From contig CP025776.1 of the NCBI GenBank assembly GCA_002886105.1, forward strand, positions 1,426,001 to 1,490,000: DNA of 64,000 bases, written 5' to 3'. Below the pieces are notes generated by a model. The model saw only the letters and a list, made by a program, of their open reading frames with translations. It was not told where the DNA came from and ran no database searches. The DNA is from Enterobacter sp. EA-1. GTDB lineage: Bacteria > Pseudomonadota > Gammaproteobacteria > Enterobacterales > Enterobacteriaceae. Shown here in pieces: positions 60,534-64,000 of the stretch (within the stretch, counting starts at the first letter, position 1; every line of letters starts with the position of its first letter). A program made the position numbers and the translations under genes.

Positions 60534-60548
60534 TGGCACAGCATTGCT
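60534..60548 (+). promoter_or_regulatory. sigma-54-type -24/-12 promoter of the Nac-like gene
   Basis: CTGGCACAGCATTGCTTT: TGGCAC (-24) and TTGC (-12) with 9 instead of 10 bp between GG and GC. It resembles E. coli glnAp2 (TTGGCACAGATTTCGCTTT). One base lost in the TT run would explain the spacing in this error-prone sequence. The ATG is 36 bp beyond the -12 GC. Confidence 0.55.
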
Positions 60549-60583
60549 TTAGTGATGAGAAAGCCCTCACTGGAGAGACCGCC

Positions 60584-61496
60584 ATGAATCTGCGTCGCCT
60601 GAAATATTTCATTAAAATCGTCGATGTGGGCAGCCTGACCTGTGCTGCGGATATTCTGCATATTGCTCAGCCTGCATTAAGCCAGCAGCTTGCCACCCTC
60701 GAAGGGGGAGGTGAACCAGCAGTTGCTCATCCGCACCAAACGCGGCGTAACGCCCACCACGGCGGGCAACATTCTCTACACCCACGCGCAGGCTATTTTG
60801 CGCCAGTGTGCAGGCGCAAAGCGCTATTGACCGTGCGGGCATGGAGCTGTGCGGCAATGTCTCCGTCGGACTGGCACCCGGTACGGCGGCGCAGCAACTG
60901 GCGATCCCCTTAATGAAAGAGGTTCGTCGGCAGCATCCGGGCATTACCCTCTATTTTAATGAAAACTTCGGCACCACTCTCAGCGAGCTGATCATGAACG
61001 GGCGCATGGACATGGCGGTGATTTACGACAACCGCAATATCCACGGTCTGCGTTTTATTCCGCTGATGAAAGAGCATCTCTGTTTTGTCTGCCCGCATGC
61101 CGTGGACAAACCGGTGAAAGAGATTGCGCTGGCGGCGGTGGCCCGTTATGACCTGTTCCTGCCACGCATTTACAACATCATGCGCAAAGTGGTGGACGAT
61201 GCGTTTGTGAGGGCATTGATTACCGCGTGAGCAGCGAGATCGAATCGCAAACCACGCTCAATGCCGCGCTTGCTGCCGGGTTAGGCTGCACCATTATGCC
61301 GGAGTCCGCCGCCCGCGCGATGCTGAAAGCCGCCGACGCCCTCGGATGGCGAAGATCGTCGAACCGGATGTGTACGCCTCTGTCATTCTGCATGTCGGAT
61401 CATCTGCCGCTTTCTGAACCTGCCGAAGCGGTGAAGACCATTTTGTTGTCGCTGATGGCGAACCGTACGCCTGATAACCGTCCGTTAACCTGGTGA
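60584..61496 (+). CDS. Nac-like LysR-type regulator
   Basis: Paralogue or homologue of Nac, the nitrogen assimilation control protein. The N-terminal HTH MNLRRLKYFIKIVDVGSLTC, AADILHIAQPALSQQLATLEG, LLIRTKRGVTPTTAGNILYTHAQAILRQC is very close to Nac; the effector domain (GNVSVGLAPGTAAQQLAIPLM, FNENFGTTLSELIMNGRMDMAVIYDN, PESAARAMLKAADALMAKI) is less so. About 304 codons. E. coli nac lies next to cbl, so the place differs. Frame changes near 60705, 60815, 61215, 61345, 61390. Probably controls the aminotransferase, pxp and transporter genes. Confidence 0.82.
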
Positions 61497-62143
61497 GCTA
61501 ATAAGCCCCGCTTATTGCCGCAAAGCGAAACCCTCTTACAGGCCCGGCGGCGGCGGGATAGAGTAAATCCCGACGATTGCTGCCAATAACGGGCCGGATA
61601 TGGATGAAAACAAAATAACGCTGCGCCAACTACGCGCTGGCGCGGGCTTTGCGCGCTACCACAATTAACCGCCTTGACAGGCGAAAACTGGTCGCTACGT
61701 ATGACCAGCGCACCACCGTCGCCAACCTTAATGGCCCCCGTCATACCGTTGAATCGCCCGTGCTTCGAACCCCGCTTTGCGCGCCTGCGCCGGGCGCGTG
61801 TTGCTGCGTCATCCGCTTGGCGGACGATTTCGCCGGGAGTGGTGCGCACGTTATCCGCCACCAGTTACTGGCGCTGCTTCCAGGTTGGCGCGCTGTATCT
61901 GCCGCTGCGCAGCCCGGCGGCGGGCACCGTGTCATTTGCGCTGTCGCATAACGACACGGTGGAGTTTGACGAGGAAATTCTGTGTATTCATGAAGATAGC
62001 CCGTGCTTAAGCAGGATTATAAGTCACCCTTATTGCCTCAAACCATTTATGTCTTATACCGCCGCGGCATAACTGAATAGAGTCAAAATACGCAATAAAA
62101 CGACGGTGCGTTAACCCGCCGCCGTCCTGACAGGAGAGGCAAC
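61497..62143 (+). other. unresolved stretch, possible AMP-ligase remnant
   Basis: About 650 bp with no ORF that fits one protein in one frame. Plus-strand fragments NRLDRRKLVATYDQRTTVANLNG (61668-61735), VIRLADDF and CFQVGALYLPL (about 61880-61910) recall the N-terminus of AMP-binding acyl-CoA or carboxylate ligases (NRLANAL... YLPLNP). The rest, ending at a TAA near 62070, does not. Either a gene with many sequence errors or a decayed one. The minus-strand ORF at 61400-61861 has no family pattern and looks like shadow. Confidence 0.25.
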
Positions 62144-62893
62144 ATGCCATTTTCAGATTATAAAGTCGCCTGGTTACCGGCGCGTCCGCCGGAATGGGCG
62201 AAGCTGATTGTTGAACGTTTGTGCAAGGAAGGCATCACGGTACACGCGGTTGCCCGCCGCCGGGAACAACTGGCGGCGCTGGCGGACCGGACCGGCTGCA
62301 TTCCTCACGCGTTGGATGTGGCGGATCTCGATGCGCTCACCCGCCTGTGCAGCGATTTGCAGGTCGACATACTGGTTAACAACGCCGGGGTTTCCCGCCC
62401 GGGTTCCATTCTCAGCGCCGATGAAGAAGCCATTGATACGCAGGTGGATGTTAACCTGCGTGCGGTGCTGCACCTGTGCCGCCTGCTGGTGCCGGGGATG
62501 GTAGCGCGCGACTGCGGCCATATCATCAATATCACCTCGATAGCCGCCATTTATAACTTCAACGGCAACTCGATTTACCACGCCACCAAAGCGGGCGTGC
62601 ATGCCTTATCCTCGCCAGTTACGTGTTGACTGTTACGGCAAACGCGTGCGTGTGACCGAAATCTGCCCCTGCCGCGTGGCGACAGACATTTTCGGCAATG
62701 TCTCTGGCGACCATGAAGATGCGCGCAAACGCTTTATTGAGGGTTTTGAACTGCCGCAGGCCAGCGACATTGCGGACTGCGTGGCCTTTGCCGCACCGGT
62801 GGCGGTGAACATTGGCAACATTGAAATCATGCCAACGTTACAGGTGCCTCGGCGGCTTGTCCACTATGCGCCCTCGGCGAACACACGCTCTGA
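62144..62893 (+). CDS. short-chain dehydrogenase/reductase
   Basis: SDR oxidoreductase of the YdfG/serine-dehydrogenase-like group, about 249 codons. Cofactor motif expected as TGASAGMG is misread as LPARPPEW near residue 10; then HALDVADLDAL, VDILVNNAGVSRPG, HIINITSIAAIYNFNGNSIYHATKAGVHAL (catalytic Ser, YxxxK) and VRVTEICPGRVATDIFG. NIEIMPTLQV near the end is typical. The end frame is uncertain; TGA at 62891 fits, with AAGGAG before the next gene. Substrate unknown, a 3-hydroxy-acid or amino acid likely. Confidence 0.85.
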
Positions 62894-62904
62894 AGGAGAC
62901 CCTC

Positions 62905-63593
62905 ATGGCGCTCGATTTTCCGCTGTGCTGACCGGCCAACATGGCGACATGATCGTCCGGGGGCGACGGTTACGCTGGAACTGGCGTTGGGCGCCCGGCT
63001 ACTGGCCATGTTCATCGCGCTGTTGTTGGTGATTATCCGCCTGAGTGCAAACCGCTACGCCACGCGGCTGGTGGCGGCCTATGTTTCGTATCACCGCAAT
63101 GTGCCGACGCTTATCCAGTTAATGATGTGGTATTTCGCCATTCCCACGCTGCTGCCGGAGTCGGTGCAGATGTGGGTCAACGACCTCAATGCCGAGTTTC
63201 TGTTTTCGATGTTTGCCCTTATTCGTGCCGGTGCGGCTTACTTTTCCGAGGATATCCGCAGCGGGTTGCGGGCCATTCCGGATGGGCAGAACGAGGCGGC
63301 CCGCGCGCTGGGCATGGGTTATATGCGGGCGATGGGTTCCGTCATTTTGCCGCAGGGGATCCGTAATGCATTGCCGTCGTTGATTAACCACAGCGTACTG
63401 CTGTTTAAAAACACCAGCCCCCGGCAATGGTGATCGGCGTAACGGAACTCACTTACGTGACGCGCGATCTCGAAAACCAGACCTTCCGTACCTTTGGAAG
63501 CCTATGCGATCGGCACGGTGGGGTATCTGGCGTTTTCGCTGTTGTTGATGGGGCTGGGCGCGTCGTCGTTTTCAACGTGCCTACGCGAGGTAA
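62905..63593 (+). CDS. amino-acid ABC transporter permease (locus v, first)
   Basis: Permease of the His/Glu/Gln/Arg family, about 229 codons. MALDFP...GQHGDMIVRGATVTLELALG, LAMFIALLLVIIRLSANRYATRLVAAYVSYHRNVPTLIQLMMWYFAIP, EAARALGMGYMRAMGSVILPQGIRNALPSLIN (EAA loop), GVTELTYVTRDLENQTF. Ends RAYAR-TAA at 63591. Frame changes near 62928, 62965, 63000, 63220, 63415, 63500. Probably works with the binding protein at 54204. Confidence 0.85.
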
Positions 63594-63598
63594 GCGCC

Positions 63599-64000
63599 GT
63601 GTTTGATTTTTTCACCATATTACATGACCACGGCATGCTGTTCCTGATGGGCGCAGTACCGAATGGTCCGCTGGGCGGCGTGCTGTGCACGCTGGTTATC
63701 CTCGCTACTGGCCGTTGTCCTTTCGTTCCCGCTTGGCGTGCTGGTGGGGCTGGCACGGTTATCGCCGTGGCGCTGGTTAAACTGGCCTGCCGCCTGCTGG
63801 GTTTACACCCCTGCGCGGCATCCCGCTGATGATGGTGGTGTTCTGGACCTATTTCTGCGTGCCGTTGCTGATTGGTCAGAACATCAGCGGCTTCTCCACC
63901 ATGCTCTGTACGCTGGTGATTTATGAGAGCGCCTATATTGCCGAGGATCGTACGCGGCGGCATCCGAGGCGCTGCCGCACGGGCAGTATGAAGCGTCACG
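63599..64000 (+). CDS. amino-acid ABC transporter permease (locus v, second; runs off window)
   Basis: GTG start: (V)FDFFTILHDHGMLFLMGQYPNGPLGGVLCTLVILATAVVL, FPLGVLVGLARLSPWRWLNWPAACWVYTLRGIPLMMVVFW, then LLIGQNISGFSTMLCTLVIYESAYIAEIVRGG. Partner permease of the one before; 5 bp between genes. Frame changes near 63650, 63705, 63810 and 63945. The 3' end and presumably the ATPase gene lie to the right. Confidence 0.82.

Noticed and set aside
61400-61861. 153-codon minus-strand ORF
   Set aside because: Overlaps the end of the Nac-like gene, no ribosome site, no family features; Arg-rich shadow.

Overview
The window is a stretch of enterobacterial chromosome. Gene content, gene order and protein sequence are close to Escherichia coli between acrD and gltX, and base composition, several extra genes and the accessory content point to the Enterobacter/Kosakonia/Leclercia side of the family; the genus cannot be fixed from the sequence alone. 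The sequence carries a very high density of single-base insertions and deletions, mostly in homopolymers: almost every gene changes frame once or more, and even the four tRNA genes have lost bases. I therefore annotate each gene over its full span, joining frames, and treat the breaks as sequence errors rather than pseudogenes unless stated.

Core part, 1 to about 38 kb, left to right: acrD (RND pump, 3' end outside), narQ (nitrate/nitrite sensor), aegA (Fe-S/flavin oxidoreductase), nudK, ypfG and an unnamed secreted protein, the pentose-phosphate pair talA-tktB, maeB (NADP malic enzyme), the amiA-hemF pair, ypeA, yfeZ, yfeY, yfeX (DyP peroxidase), the sulfate/thiosulfate uptake and cysteine genes cysP-cysU-cysW-cysA-cysM, pdxK, the phosphotransferase operon ptsH-ptsI-crr, cysK, cysZ, zipA-ligA-ypeB, yfeH/yfeR, a FlxA-like protein, a tRNA cluster (three Val and one Lys) and gltX. 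The order is that of E. coli, so functions are well supported.

Accessory part, 38 to 64 kb: (i) a TonB-dependent siderophore receptor divergent from an exported Fes-like esterase with a Fur-box-like palindrome between them; (ii) a nitroreductase-like protein, a small DUF1471 protein, a chemoreceptor overlapping a small membrane protein, and ybdK; (iii) a MocR/GabR-type regulator divergent from a complete amino-acid ABC transporter that ends in a glutamate-dehydrogenase-family enzyme; (iv) a DMT exporter; (v) a second amino-acid binding protein with pxpB-pxpC-pxpA (5-oxoprolinase), then an aminotransferase divergent from a Nac-like LysR regulator, then an SDR dehydrogenase and two ABC permeases running off the window. 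The Nac-like gene is preceded by an NtrC-type palindrome and a sigma-54-type -24/-12 element, which suggests that nitrogen limitation drives this pyroglutamate/amino-acid scavenging locus.

The most unusual structure lies at 57.5-59.0 kb, between pxpA and the aminotransferase. Two inverted copies of a roughly 300-bp structured repeat (a third, shorter copy is at 52.7 kb inside a REP pair) flank a short segment that holds what looks like a P4-CI/P1-C4-type antisense-RNA immunity region followed by a small unknown gene. In that region one central sequence is complementary to two flanking targets, each in two blocks.
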